Below, piece after piece: positions 42,299 through 50,631 of a stretch of 64,000 nucleotides of DNA. A model generated the notes under the pieces. It was given only the letters and a program-made list of their open reading frames with translations. It had not been told where the DNA came from and did not search any database. Both the position numbers and the translations under genes were made by a program. The DNA comes from JASLMY01 sp965226475. GTDB taxonomy: Bacteria > Pseudomonadota > Alphaproteobacteria > GCA-2731375. Location: assembly GCA_965226475.1 (NCBI GenBank), contig CBDDDJ010000002.1:930001-994000 (forward strand), in the 5' to 3' direction. Position 1 is the first letter of the stretch; the number at the start of each line of letters is the position of its first letter.

Positions 42299-42373
42299 CT
42301 AGTGTCCTTATCGAATCGGAAGTTCGATCCACGCCTGCCGCTAATGCTACGAACTTCCGATTCGGGACACTAG
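42299..42373. repeat. Long palindrome 2 (CTAGTGTCC...GGACACTAG)
   Basis: Arms CTAGTGTCC and GAATCGGAAGTTCG are mirrored by CGAACTTCCGATTC and GGACACTAG around a centre of about 25 bp. Its outer TAG serves as the stop codon of the DUF1326 gene. It shares TAGTGT ends with palindrome 1 but differs in the arms. Confidence 0.85.
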
Positions 42374-43002
42374 GGACCGCTCCACTCGAAGTCGGCGTAG
42401 TAGGCATTGCGCCCGGAGTTGTCCCAATCGAGGCCATGGTCGGTGAAGAGGGAACGTATCGAACGGCAGGTATACAGACGCCGCGCGACGAAATGCCGAA
42501 GGTTCTCGACCCAGGAAGCGGACCCGTCCCATCCCTCGATAGCTTCGTATTCCACATCCAGGACTCCCGGGATCCTGGCCCAGCCTTTACGTCCGTCGCG
42601 CCCGAGTTCCATGCGCACGACCCGATCAGGCAACCGTTTCTCGATGAGCGGGCCGAAGAAGAGACCGATCGCGCCACCGCTCTCGCCACTGAATATCTTC
42701 TCGCAGGCGTCCCGTTGCTCCGGACTCGCACGTTCATCGAGGTATAGGCCAAAAGTCCAGTCCCCGAGCCCCATCGGACCCGGCGTATATATCGCCACGC
42801 CCACCATGGTACCGTTCAAACGCACTTCGCCATGGTAGCCGTCATGGATGCGAAAGATCATGGGCACATCGCAGTGCCCCTCGGTGGGCCGTGCCAGCGC
42901 GGAACCACGTTCGTTTCGCGGCCCGAGCAGGCATGGACAAAGCACCTCGCAGTTGCAGCTCTCCATATATTCACCGCGGATCGACCAAGTCTCGGACATC
43001 AT
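42370..43002 (-). CDS. DUF1326 domain protein
   Basis: 210 residues; two adjacent ATGs (43002 and 42999) can serve as start. The N-terminus WSIRGEYMESCNCEVLCPCL has the Cys cluster of DUF1326. Further family segments are EGHCDVPMIFRIHDG and GLGDWTFGLYLDERASPEQ. Function unknown. Its TAG stop is the first codon of the neighbouring palindrome, and direct repeats lie on both sides of the gene. Confidence 0.85.
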   Translation of the reverse strand: MMSETWSIRGEYMESCNCEVLCPCLLGPRNERGSALARPTEGHCDVPMIFRIHDGYHGEVRLNGTMVGVAIYTPGPMGLGDWTFGLYLDERASPEQRDACEKIFSGESGGAIGLFFGPLIEKRLPDRVVRMELGRDGRKGWARIPGVLDVEYEAIEGWDGSASWVENLRHFVARRLYTCRSIRSLFTDHGLDWDNSGRNAYYADFEWSGP

Positions 43003-43098
43003 GCTCTCCAACGTGATGAAGGCGGCAACCACCGATGCTCCCCATGGGCGGTCCCCGTCGAGCGCCGAAAATCGAAGCCGCCCGGTGTATCGCCTCGC

Positions 43099-43172
43099 AA
43101 CACGGGGCCAAATCTCGAAAGTCGGATTCGAACTCGCGGCCGCCACCCAGGCCCCGATGATCCTGGAGACGG
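43099..43172 (+). repeat. 74-bp direct repeat, copy 2
   Basis: It matches copy 1 in AACACGGGGCCAA, CGAACTCGCGGCCGCC and CAGGCCCCGATGAT with scattered differences. The two copies are 1030 bp apart and enclose palindromes 1 and 2 plus the DUF1326 gene. Confidence 0.7.
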
Positions 43173-43182
43173 TGTAATAGCG

Positions 43183-43245
43183 ATCTGCGTTGCGTGCAAC
43201 TCATCGCGGGTCGGCAAGCGCGACCGCGCCCCGCAAGCTCGAAAT
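43183..43245 (+). repeat. Partial copy of palindromic repeat family 1
   Basis: It contains GATCTGCGTTGCGTGCAACT, the CGCGGGTC hairpin arm and GGCAAGCGCGACCGCG, then diverges. The right two thirds of the element are missing. Confidence 0.65.
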
Positions 43246-43441
43246 TGGCGTCGGGCGCCCAAATAGTTACCCTGATGGTCGGAACCGTTGGTCATCGGGG
43301 GACAGGCCGGGTGAAATCTCTCGCCCAATCGCGGTTGCCGGACGATTTCCCGGCCGGCCAGGCAACTCGCCGCCGGCCCACGCATTTCCCGGTGGGTCGG
43401 ACGGCGCGCGCGCCGCGCGCGGCCAGCGAGGGGGCGGTCAC

Positions 43442-44341
43442 ATGAACGTGGGTTTCATCGGGCTTGGCAACATGGGCGGGCCCATGGCCGAGCGCATCCT
43501 GGAGGCGGGCTTTTCCCTGGTAGTGCACGACATTCGCCCGGAGGCTGGCGCGGGCCTGGTCGCGCGGGGCGCGGCGTGGGCCGAAACGGCGCGGCACCTG
43601 GCCCGGCGGTGCGACGTCATCTGTACCTGCGTGCCGGGCCCGGCCGAGATGGAGGCGGTCTATCTCGGCCCGGACGGCATTCTGGCGGAGCCGAGGCCCG
43701 GCCCGGTCTGTGTCGATCACACCACCAATGCGCCCGAGGTGGTGCAACGCGTGGGCGCGGCGCTGGAAGCGGTGGGTATGCGGCTGCTGGACGCGCCGCT
43801 CGACGGTGGCCGGGAGGGCGCGCTCGGCGGCACGCTCAATTTCTTCGTCGGCGGTACGCCGGAGGACCTGGAACGGGTCCGCCCGGTGCTGGAGCCCTCC
43901 GCGCGCTCCATCGTGCCCGTTGGCGCGCTCGGCACGGGCTCAGTCACCAAGATCGTGCACAACGCGCTCGCCATGAGCGTCGATCTGCTGCTGACCGAAT
44001 GCCTGACCTTGGGCGTGAAGTCGGGCGTCGAATTGCCGGACCTGGTGGAAGCCTTCAAGCGGGGCTGCATCGCCGGCGGCAACACGATGTTTACCGAGCG
44101 GATGCCGGCGACGCTCTTTCGCGGCGATTTCGCGGCGCGCTTCGCCTTGCATTTGGCCGCCAAGGACTTCGCTCTGGCCGCGGCCCTGGCGGAACGGAAT
44201 GGCGTGCCCACGCGCCTTGTCGATTTGTGCCGCGGCGAGCTGCGCGAGGCGATGGCGCGCGGCTGGGGCGAGGACGACCGCACCCGCGCCTCCACCTTGC
44301 AGGAAGAGCGCGCCGGCGTCGTGCTGCGCTTGCCGGAGTAA
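43442..44341 (+). CDS. NAD(P)-dependent beta-hydroxyacid dehydrogenase
   Basis: 299 residues. VGFIGLGNMGGPMAERIL is the Rossmann loop and family signature. LDAPLDGGREGA is the substrate loop, and GTGSVTKIVHNALAM carries the catalytic Lys and the Asn two helical turns on. It fits 3-hydroxyisobutyrate dehydrogenase-like enzymes; substrate unknown. The ATG at 43442 is fixed by the Rossmann start. The TAA overlaps the edge of a palindromic repeat. Confidence 0.9.
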   Translation: MNVGFIGLGNMGGPMAERILEAGFSLVVHDIRPEAGAGLVARGAAWAETARHLARRCDVICTCVPGPAEMEAVYLGPDGILAEPRPGPVCVDHTTNAPEVVQRVGAALEAVGMRLLDAPLDGGREGALGGTLNFFVGGTPEDLERVRPVLEPSARSIVPVGALGTGSVTKIVHNALAMSVDLLLTECLTLGVKSGVELPDLVEAFKRGCIAGGNTMFTERMPATLFRGDFAARFALHLAAKDFALAAALAERNGVPTRLVDLCRGELREAMARGWGEDDRTRASTLQEERAGVVLRLPE

Positions 44342-44480
44342 CACCGAGCGGCGATGAGAGGGACACATTACGGATTGTCTGGCGTTCAAACGCCACGCGG
44401 GCTTTTCCTCGCATAAGCTCGGGCGCGCGGTCGCGCTTGCCGACCCGCGATGAGTTGCACGCAACGCAGGTCGGTATAAC
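44339..44480 (-). repeat. Palindromic repeat family 1, inverted copy
   Basis: Read on the minus strand it runs TTATACCGACCTGCGTTG...GGGTCGGCAAGCG, GAGCTTATGCGAGG, the palindrome TGGCGTTTGAACGCCA and GACAATCCGTAATG, ending at the TAA of the upstream gene. It is the same element as at 46.96 kb in opposite orientation. Confidence 0.8.
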
Positions 44481-44827
44481 GGTTCCCCGACGGCGGCGCC
44501 GGTCTCGTTCCCCCATCGGTTCCTCCTCCAGAAGAACCGTCGCGGGAAATCACGTGTCGCGACAGGGGGCGGTCCAAGCACGATCATCTTTCCTCGAGTG
44601 GATGGCCCGCGCCCGCCGCGGGCACCGCCATGCCACGAGCGCCGGCGCCGAGGCGCCGGCCCGCGCCACGCGTCGGTCTCCAGGATCATCAAGCCGTGGG
44701 GCGTGGGCCGCAATTCACGATTCAAGACCCGACCCAGATTTCCGCGCGGCCCGGGGCGGGCTGGACAGCGCCGGGGCGAGACCGCATGCTGGGCGAGCGG
44801 GAAGGCCGGGACAGGGAGGGATGCCGG
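44481..44827. other. Gene-free stretch before the monooxygenase gene
   Basis: Nothing convincing is seen except a weak inverted relative of the 74-bp repeat around 44,690-44,770 (plus strand CGGTCTCCAGGATCATCAAG). Codon-like patterns in several frames are ordinary for this GC content. Confidence 0.35.
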
Positions 44828-45121
44828 ATGAGCAAAGTGGCACTCGTGGTGACGCTGGACGTGAAGCCGGAGCACTACGAGACGTTTCTCGAGGAGATGG
44901 CGGCACATTCCGGGCGCAGCCTGTCGAAGGAGGAGGGCTGCCTCCGTTTCGACGTGCTGTTGCCGAGGGACGGCGGGAACCGGGTGATGCTCTACGAACT
45001 CTACGCCGATTCCGCCGCCCTCGACCTGCATTCGGCCTCGGACCACATCGCCTACTTCCGCGAGCGCTCCGAGGGCATGGTGGCCGAGCGCGATATCGTC
45101 TTCGTGACCGTCCGCGACTAG
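44828..45121 (+). CDS. Antibiotic-biosynthesis-monooxygenase-like (ABM) domain protein
   Basis: 97 residues with ferredoxin-like fold features: VALVVTLDVKPEHYETFLEE, SLSKEEGCLRFDV and MLYELYADSAALDLH with ASDHIAYF. ABM proteins are small dimeric enzymes such as quinol monooxygenases. The ATG follows GGGAGGGATGCCGG. It is a single-gene unit, with no partner nearby. Confidence 0.85.
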   Translation: MSKVALVVTLDVKPEHYETFLEEMAAHSGRSLSKEEGCLRFDVLLPRDGGNRVMLYELYADSAALDLHSASDHIAYFRERSEGMVAERDIVFVTVRD

Positions 45122-45518
45122 CGCCGCGACCTGCTCGCGGCGGTTTGCGACGCATCGGCCAATCCGACCGAAGCGGCGCCCGACAAGGCCCCGGCGTCGG
45201 AATCCAAAGGCCCGGCAGCATACGGCCGGGCCATTCGGAGGAATTTGGCGGGCGCAAGTCGCGGTGGCACGCTCTCGGGCCCGGACATCCTCGGCGGCGC
45301 GGCCTTCGGCGACGGCCCGCGTGAGGCGGCGGGCGTGGCGCGTTCGGACGCGCCGGGCGCGGCGCTTCGACCCCGATGCGCTTGCCGCGCCGCGCGCGCC
45401 ATCCGAGACGCGCCGAGCGGAGGGCCCGCGCCCACCGCGATCACGGCGACACGCTTCGCCGGATCGCCGACGAGCGCTGCTTCGGCTGAACGGAGGGAGG
45501 GCGGCAGGCATAAAAAAA
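45122..45518. other. Gene-free stretch before IS copy 2
   Basis: No ORF with family-like sequence is seen. The last bases form an A-tract used as IS target (TAAAAAAA). Confidence 0.4.
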
Positions 45519-46543
45519 GGCTCAATTCGTGAAACGTATGCATTTGTGATAGAATGCTCGGAACGTCAGGAGGTTGGGTCATGGACGGCAAGGGTTTCCA
45601 GGTGTGGCTTTCGGCGGCGCGCGGGCTGACGCGCGTGCAGCGGCACGAGGCGCTCGCGGTGCTGTCGGGCCGGAGCGAAGGCGAGGCATCGAAGGCCGCG
45701 ATCGAGCTTGGTGTGGACGAGGCCCGGCGCTGTCCGCACTGCTCGAGCGAAGGGGCGGTTTCGCGCGGTATGGCGCGGGGTCTGCGGCGCTACCAGTGCA
45801 AGGGCTGCGGCAGGACCTTCAACGCGCTGACCGGTACGCCGCTGTCGGGCCTGCACCACAAGGAACGCTGGCTGTCGTTCGGGGCGTCGCTGGCGGAGGG
45901 GGAGACGGTGAAGGCCTCGGCGGCGCGCTGCGACGTGGCGGTGAGCACGGCGTTCCGCTGGCGTCACCGGTTTCTGGCGGCGGCGCGGAGCGATTCGGAG
46001 GTGCTCAAGGGGATCGTGGAAGCGGACGAGACCTACGTCCTGGAGAGCCGGAAGGGCGCGCGCGGGCTGGGACGCAAGGCACGGCGACGGGGCGGCAAGG
46101 CGAAGAAGCGCGGCCTCTCGCGCGAGCAGGTGCCGGTTCTCATGGCGGCGGACCGGAGCGGGACGACGGTGAGCGCGGTGCTGCCCAGGGTCGACGCGGC
46201 GGCGCTCACGGCTGCTCTCGACCCGGTGGTCGCGAAGGACGCCCTGCTGGTCTCCGACGGTGGCGCGAGCTATCCACCTTGCGCCGCCGCGCTCGGGGTG
46301 AGCCACGAAGCACTCAACCGCTCGATGGGGGAACGGGTTCGGGGCGATCTGCATGTGCAGACGGTGAACAGCCGCCACAGCCGGTTGAAGGACTTGCTGC
46401 GTCCCCGCCGCGGCATCGCCACCCGCTATCTGGACAACTACCTGAGCTGGTTCCACCTCGTCGGCCTCGCCCCCGGCGCCAATGACCGAGCCTGCCTCGC
46501 CGCCGCCGTAACAAGGTGACGCATACAATTCACGAATTGAGCC
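45519..46543 (+). mobile_element. IS1595-family element, copy 2 (complete)
   Basis: A 1025-bp element with terminal inverted repeats GGCTCAATTCGTGAA / TTCACGAATTGAGCC, flanked by a perfect 8-bp target duplication TAAAAAAA (45511-45518 and 46544-46551). It is inverted relative to copy 1 at 23.5 kb. Confidence 0.95.
45554..46519 (+). CDS. IS1595-family (ISXO2-like) transposase, intact
   Basis: 321 residues. The zinc ribbon is CPHCSSEGAVSRG and CKGCGRTFNALTG; the DDE domain starts at EADETYV, with LLVSDGGASYP as second acidic site. The C-terminal HSRLKDLLRPRRGIATRYL and NYLSWFHLV are typical of the family. The start may be the later ATG (MDGKGF). It differs from copy 1 by one visible residue (Ser for Ala in the zinc ribbon) before copy 1 breaks. 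Confidence 0.93.
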   Translation: MLGTSGGWVMDGKGFQVWLSAARGLTRVQRHEALAVLSGRSEGEASKAAIELGVDEARRCPHCSSEGAVSRGMARGLRRYQCKGCGRTFNALTGTPLSGLHHKERWLSFGASLAEGETVKASAARCDVAVSTAFRWRHRFLAAARSDSEVLKGIVEADETYVLESRKGARGLGRKARRRGGKAKKRGLSREQVPVLMAADRSGTTVSAVLPRVDAAALTAALDPVVAKDALLVSDGGASYPPCAAALGVSHEALNRSMGERVRGDLHVQTVNSRHSRLKDLLRPRRGIATRYLDNYLSWFHLVGLAPGANDRACLAAAVTR

Positions 46544-46658
46544 TAAAAAAAACAAGACCTCCCCCATGATATGACGCCATGATGCCGTGGTGAACGAGAC
46601 CAATCCCAGGACCGAATATCGGCACGATGGCATTCGCATTTAGTTAAACCATTGAAAC

Positions 46659-46862
46659 TAATACCGGCGAGCAGATGAAGTGACTCTTCACCGGCGGACG
46701 GACACCACCGTCATCGCGAGGGGCGAAGCCCCGTGGCGATCCAGGGCCGCGTGAAGACCGCCGAAGACATCGCGGGCCATCGAGGCCGCCTGGATCGCCA
46801 CGCTTCGCTCGCGATGACGACCGTGTGGGCCGAGAGGTCAATTCAAAGGCTCGCCAGTATAA
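46659..46862. repeat. Miniature element family 2, copy 1 (204 bp)
   Basis: Ends TAATACCGGCGAGC and GCTCGCCAGTATAA are inverted repeats. The interior holds GTCATCGCGAGGGGCGAAG...GGCGATCCAGG and its inverted counterpart GGATCGCCACGCTTCGCTCG. A near-identical inverted copy lies at 51546-51746. No ORF; a non-autonomous MITE-like element. Confidence 0.88.
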
Positions 46863-46963
46863 GAGCATAATCCGTCATAAAATAGTAAACTGCCTGCGGA
46901 ATTGCGTCCCCGGCATTGCATTGGGATGCCGGCGAGTGGAAGCCATTCACTGCATCACGGGCT

Positions 46964-47102
46964 TATACCGACCTGCGTTGAGTGTAATTCATCGCAGGTC
47001 GGTAAGCGCGACCGCGCGCCCGAGCTTATGCGAGGAAAAGCCCGCGTGGCGTCTGAACGCCAGACAATCCGCGATTAGTCCCTCTCATTGCGGATTGGTA
47101 TA
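46964..47102 (+). repeat. Palindromic repeat family 1, complete single copy
   Basis: It runs TTATACCGACCTGCGTTG to GCGGATTGGTATAA, so its ends are imperfect inverted repeats. Internal hairpins are GACCTGCG...CGCAGGTC, TGGCGTCTGAACGCCA and CAATCCGCGATTAG...CTCATTGCGGATTG. It is the clearest copy for defining the family. Confidence 0.85.
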
Positions 47103-47997
47103 AGCCGTTACAGTCTTCAACAGCCCAAGGCAATTTATCGCCAGCCGAAATGACGAAAGGTTTCGGCCACCGGGGATGCGATGTCAGGGTCACCGTAGGG
47201 GAACCAGGCGGCGAATTCGGCCGCGCTCAGGTCGCCGTAGTCTTGCCGCATCCGGGTGACGGCTTCGCCTGCCCCATCCGTGTCGCCGGCGGCAAAGAGA
47301 GCCGCCGCCAGCACCTGGCGGGTGAGCCAGAAGTCGGGTTTCATGCGCGCGGCCCAGTGAGCGGTCTGCACGGCGCTTTCGATGTTTTCCAGGTGCAGAT
47401 CGGCCAACCCCTTGGCCGGCAAACAGAGGCCGAGGGCGCTGTCGCCAACCCGCAGCCGCAAGGCAGTCTGCATATAAGCATTGGCCTCGTCGAAGGCGCC
47501 GGTCATGACGGCATGATACGCGCGCGCGGTCGAGGCGTTGGCGAAACTTGGGTTGCGACTTGCCGCCCGCTCCAACAGTTCATGCGATTCCGCATGTTGG
47601 CCCTGCCAATCCAGAGCCTGGCCCAGCACCATGCAGGCCTTGGCCTCGGCGGGATCGATCTCAAGGGCGCGCCTACCCAGCCTTTCGGCCATATTCATCT
47701 CGTTCCGCCAATCGTCTTTTCGCCCGACTTGCGCGACGTAGTAGGCGGTCATCGCCATCATCGCGAAGGCGTGAGCGTAGGTGGCGTCTTCTTCCGTCGC
47801 TCGGCGGAAGGAATCGAAGGCCTCTGCCCATGCGCCGGCGTAGTAATAGCGGTAGCCGAACACCAGATGCCGGTAGGCGGCGACCGATCCGGTTGCCGCC
47901 AATGACGGCCGGCTCAGCGCGTTCTGTTCGCTTTCGGCGATCGCGGGGTCGAGCGCGGCGGCGATCAAAGGGCACAAATCGTGCGGCGACCGCATTA

Positions 47998-48842
47998 GGG
48001 TCTGTGGACATTCATTTGATTGTGGGGGATTCCCACGACGGAGAAATTCTGATTCAAGGTCCCAAAAGGGAGATGGGCCATGGATCGAAGTATCTTGAGC
48101 GACGAGCAATTCGAGAGGGTTGCGCCGCATCTGCCGGGGAAGGTCGGTGACCCTGGTCGGACGGCGAACAATCGGTTGTTTCTGGAAGCGGTGTTCTGGA
48201 TTGCGCGCACCGGCGCGCCATGGCGCGACCTGGGGCCGAGGTTCGGGCTCTGGAACTCGGTCTACCGACGCTTCCGACGATGGGCGGAGAAAGGCGTATT
48301 CGAGAGTCTATTCAAGCTGTTGTCCCCCGACCCGGACTTCGAATACGCCATCATCGACGGCACCATCGTCCGGGTCCACCAGCATGGCACCGGCGCAAGG
48401 GGGGGACTCAAAATCAGGCCATCGGCCGATCGCGAGGCGGGCTGACGACGAAAATCGTCGCGTTCGTCGATGCGCTCGGCAACCTGACGCGCTTCCTGCT
48501 GCTTCCCGGCCAACGCCACGACAGCATCGGCGTTGCGCCGTTGATCGAGGGTATCGACTTCGAGGCCCTGCTGGCCGACAAGGCCTTCGACATCGACTGG
48601 ATCCGCGCCGAACTGGACAGCCGAGGCGCCATGGCCGTCATTCCACCCAAGGCCGATCGGGTGCGCTCTATCCCGTGCGACTTCGCGATGTACAAATGGC
48701 GCCACCTCGTCGAGAATTTCTTCTGCGATCTCAAGCAGTTCCGGCGCATCGCCACGAGATACGAAAAAACCGACACGAGCTTTGCCGCGATGATACACCT
48801 CGCCGGCTGTCGCCTCGCACTAAAATGAATGTCCACAGGCCC
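47998..48842 (+). mobile_element. IS5-family (IS427-type) element
   Basis: 845 bp with ends GGGTCTGTGGACATTCATTT and AAATGAATGTCCACAGGCCC (one mismatch) and a TA target duplication (47996-47997, 48843-48844), as in IS427-type elements. It interrupts the SARP/TPR regulator. Confidence 0.93.
48080..48828 (+). CDS. IS427-type transposase, two frames joined by -1 frameshift
   Basis: The first frame (MDRSILSDEQFERVAPHLPG, ARTGAPWRDLGPRFG, YAIIDGTIVRVHQHG) passes into the second (GRSRGGLTTKIVAFVDALGN, LLADKAFDIDWIR, KWRHLVENFFCDLKQFRRIA) at a run of seven G (48399-48405). A -1 slip there restores the usual KGGTQNQAIGRSRGG. IS427-type elements use this kind of programmed frameshift, so the gene is probably functional. 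DDE residues are spread over both parts. Confidence 0.88.
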
Positions 48843-50159
48843 TAGCCCATCCTCGGCGGTGTCATACCGCTTGGCCCAGGTAATTAGGCCGCTTTCGGCG
48901 TCGGCGAGTTCAATGGTCACCGACCAGTTCGGGCGGCGCTCAACCACGGCGCCGTAGACCAGGTAGTCGGCGTCGGTGCGGTTGACAAAATCCTTCGGGA
49001 TAAATGGGGCGCCCGAAGCGAAACTGTGCGTCGCGCTGCGCGACAGTACCGAGAACCAGCGGCAGCCCGACAACATCATGGTGATGTCCTCGCCGATCGC
49101 CGCCGCCATCGCATCGCCGCATTCGCCGTTGCCGAGATGGCGAAACGGCAGCACCGCGACCACAGGTGCGTCAATCGATGTTTTCCGCCATGGATCGGCT
49201 TGCGCATGGGCCGGCCGCCGCTTCGGAAGCGAAAATTTAGAATGTTTGACCGGCGTTGACTTCAAGACTTCGTAGGCATCGTGAAGTTCCACCGGCGGGG
49301 CGTCGTCGAATTCAATCTTCAAGCGCCGAGCGTATCGCTGGTATTTCCGCACGGCTTCCGCGACGTTGCCGTTGGCGGCCTCGATTTCCATGATCCGTAG
49401 CATCGCCCGCACGCACATCGGGCTGAGGCGCAGCAGGTCTTCCAGCAGGGCCAGCGCCGTTTCGTGCGAATCCTGTTCCTCCCACGCAACTGTCGCCGCC
49501 AGTACCACGCGGTCGAGTTTACCTTCAAGTCGCGCTCTTTGGATCGCCGCCCACTGCTGAAACGGTTCGGAGCCCAGGGGCGGGCCATCGAGAAAGGGGC
49601 TGTGCTGCAACTTGAGGGCATGCCCCGCATCGTCGAGATCGTCCGAGGCGGCACACTCATTAAAGATCCAGACGTCGCAGCCGCGGATCGCGGTGCCGAG
49701 CGAGACCTCGCCGCGCGTCGCCACGACGATGGGATCGGCGGCAGTCAGTTTGCGCAACTCGAACAGGATCTGCCGCAGGCTGGCCTGGGCCTGTTTCTTG
49801 AAGCGGTCCGGCCACAGCAGATCGACGATGACTTCCCGGCTTTCGCCGTGGCCTTCCTTCAAGGCCAGATAGGCTAGCAGCGCCTGGCCACGCTTCTGCG
49901 GCATCCTCAGAACGCCGCCGTCCCGATCTACAAGGCCGAAGCCACCAAAGAGGTTCAACTGCATGGCATTTCCCAAGCATTGGACTTGAATCCCGCGCAA
50001 GTAGAGCATTATATCGCTGAAAACCGCCAGAACTAACGCTGATATCACCGGACTGCGCGGTCGAAATGACGCTCCACTAACGCTGGTAACGCAAAATGGG
50101 CGCCTTGGGATGAGCGTTCATGGCTCGTCCGCCCTCGGTAAGCGAAGGAGATCCAGACC

Positions 50160-50441
50160 ATGACCATGCACAAATATATTATTGAACGGGACATCGTGGC
50201 AGTCGGCGGTCTCGGCCCCAAGGAATTGTGCGGCGCGGCCCAGACCTCGAACGCCGCGCTGGCCAAGCTCGGCGGCGACATTCAATGGGTCGAAAGTTTC
50301 GTCACCCAAGACAAGACCTTCTGCATCTACCTGGCCAAGGACGAAAACGTCATCAGACGTCACGACGAAATCAGCGGCTTTCCGGCCAGCATCATCACCG
50401 AAGTCAAGGGCATGATTGACCCGACAACAGCGAAAATCTGA
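50160..50441 (+). CDS. DUF4242 protein
   Basis: 93 residues: MHKYIIERDIVAVGGLGPKE, WVESFVTQDKTFCIYLAKDE and EVKGMIDPTTA are typical of DUF4242, a small ferredoxin-like family. Starts at 50160 and 50166 are both possible. It faces the SARP/TPR regulator across a 195-bp divergent region, which suggests control by it before the IS insertion. Confidence 0.85.
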   Translation: MTMHKYIIERDIVAVGGLGPKELCGAAQTSNAALAKLGGDIQWVESFVTQDKTFCIYLAKDENVIRRHDEISGFPASIITEVKGMIDPTTAKI

Positions 50442-50631
50442 GCCAATCCGCCCATCGGAAAACTTTTTCCGGAGGGGAGGTCGGGCCCACGACCTCCCCG
50501 CTCGGCGCGGCTATATTTTGCAGACGTCTTTTATCAAAAAGGCCTATCCCCTTGCTTCCGGCTCTTCCAGATTTGGACGTCGGCAAGCACCGCCTTTTCT
50601 GGCGATGATGTGTAAGTGTCTGGCCCGAAAA

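Larger units (their letters stand above)
43003..43441. other. Gene-free stretch with repeat copies
   Basis: It holds copy 2 of the 74-bp repeat (43099-43172), a fragment of palindromic family 1 (43183-43245) and the 5' region of the dehydrogenase gene. No other gene is seen. Confidence 0.5.
47135..49964 (-). pseudogene. SARP/BTAD-type TPR transcriptional regulator split by IS
   Basis: The start is taken at ATG 49964 (MQLNLFGGFGLVDRDGG). The N-terminal winged helix (RGQALLAYLALKEG, LLWPDRFKKQAQASLRQIL), a BTAD helical domain and a TolB-N-like part (VVAVLPFRHLGNGE) run to YDTAEDGL. The IS at 47998-48842 intervenes, and MRSPHDLCPLIAAALDP plus TPR helices (HAFAMMAMTAYYVAQVG, ALEIDPAEAKACMVLG) follow to 47135. 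Removing the IS and one TA rejoins the frame exactly. It is divergent from the DUF4242 gene, a possible target. Confidence 0.88.

Noticed and set aside
23547..46543. Composite transposon bounded by the two IS1595 copies
   Set aside because: Each copy has its own 8-bp target duplication, which shows independent insertion.
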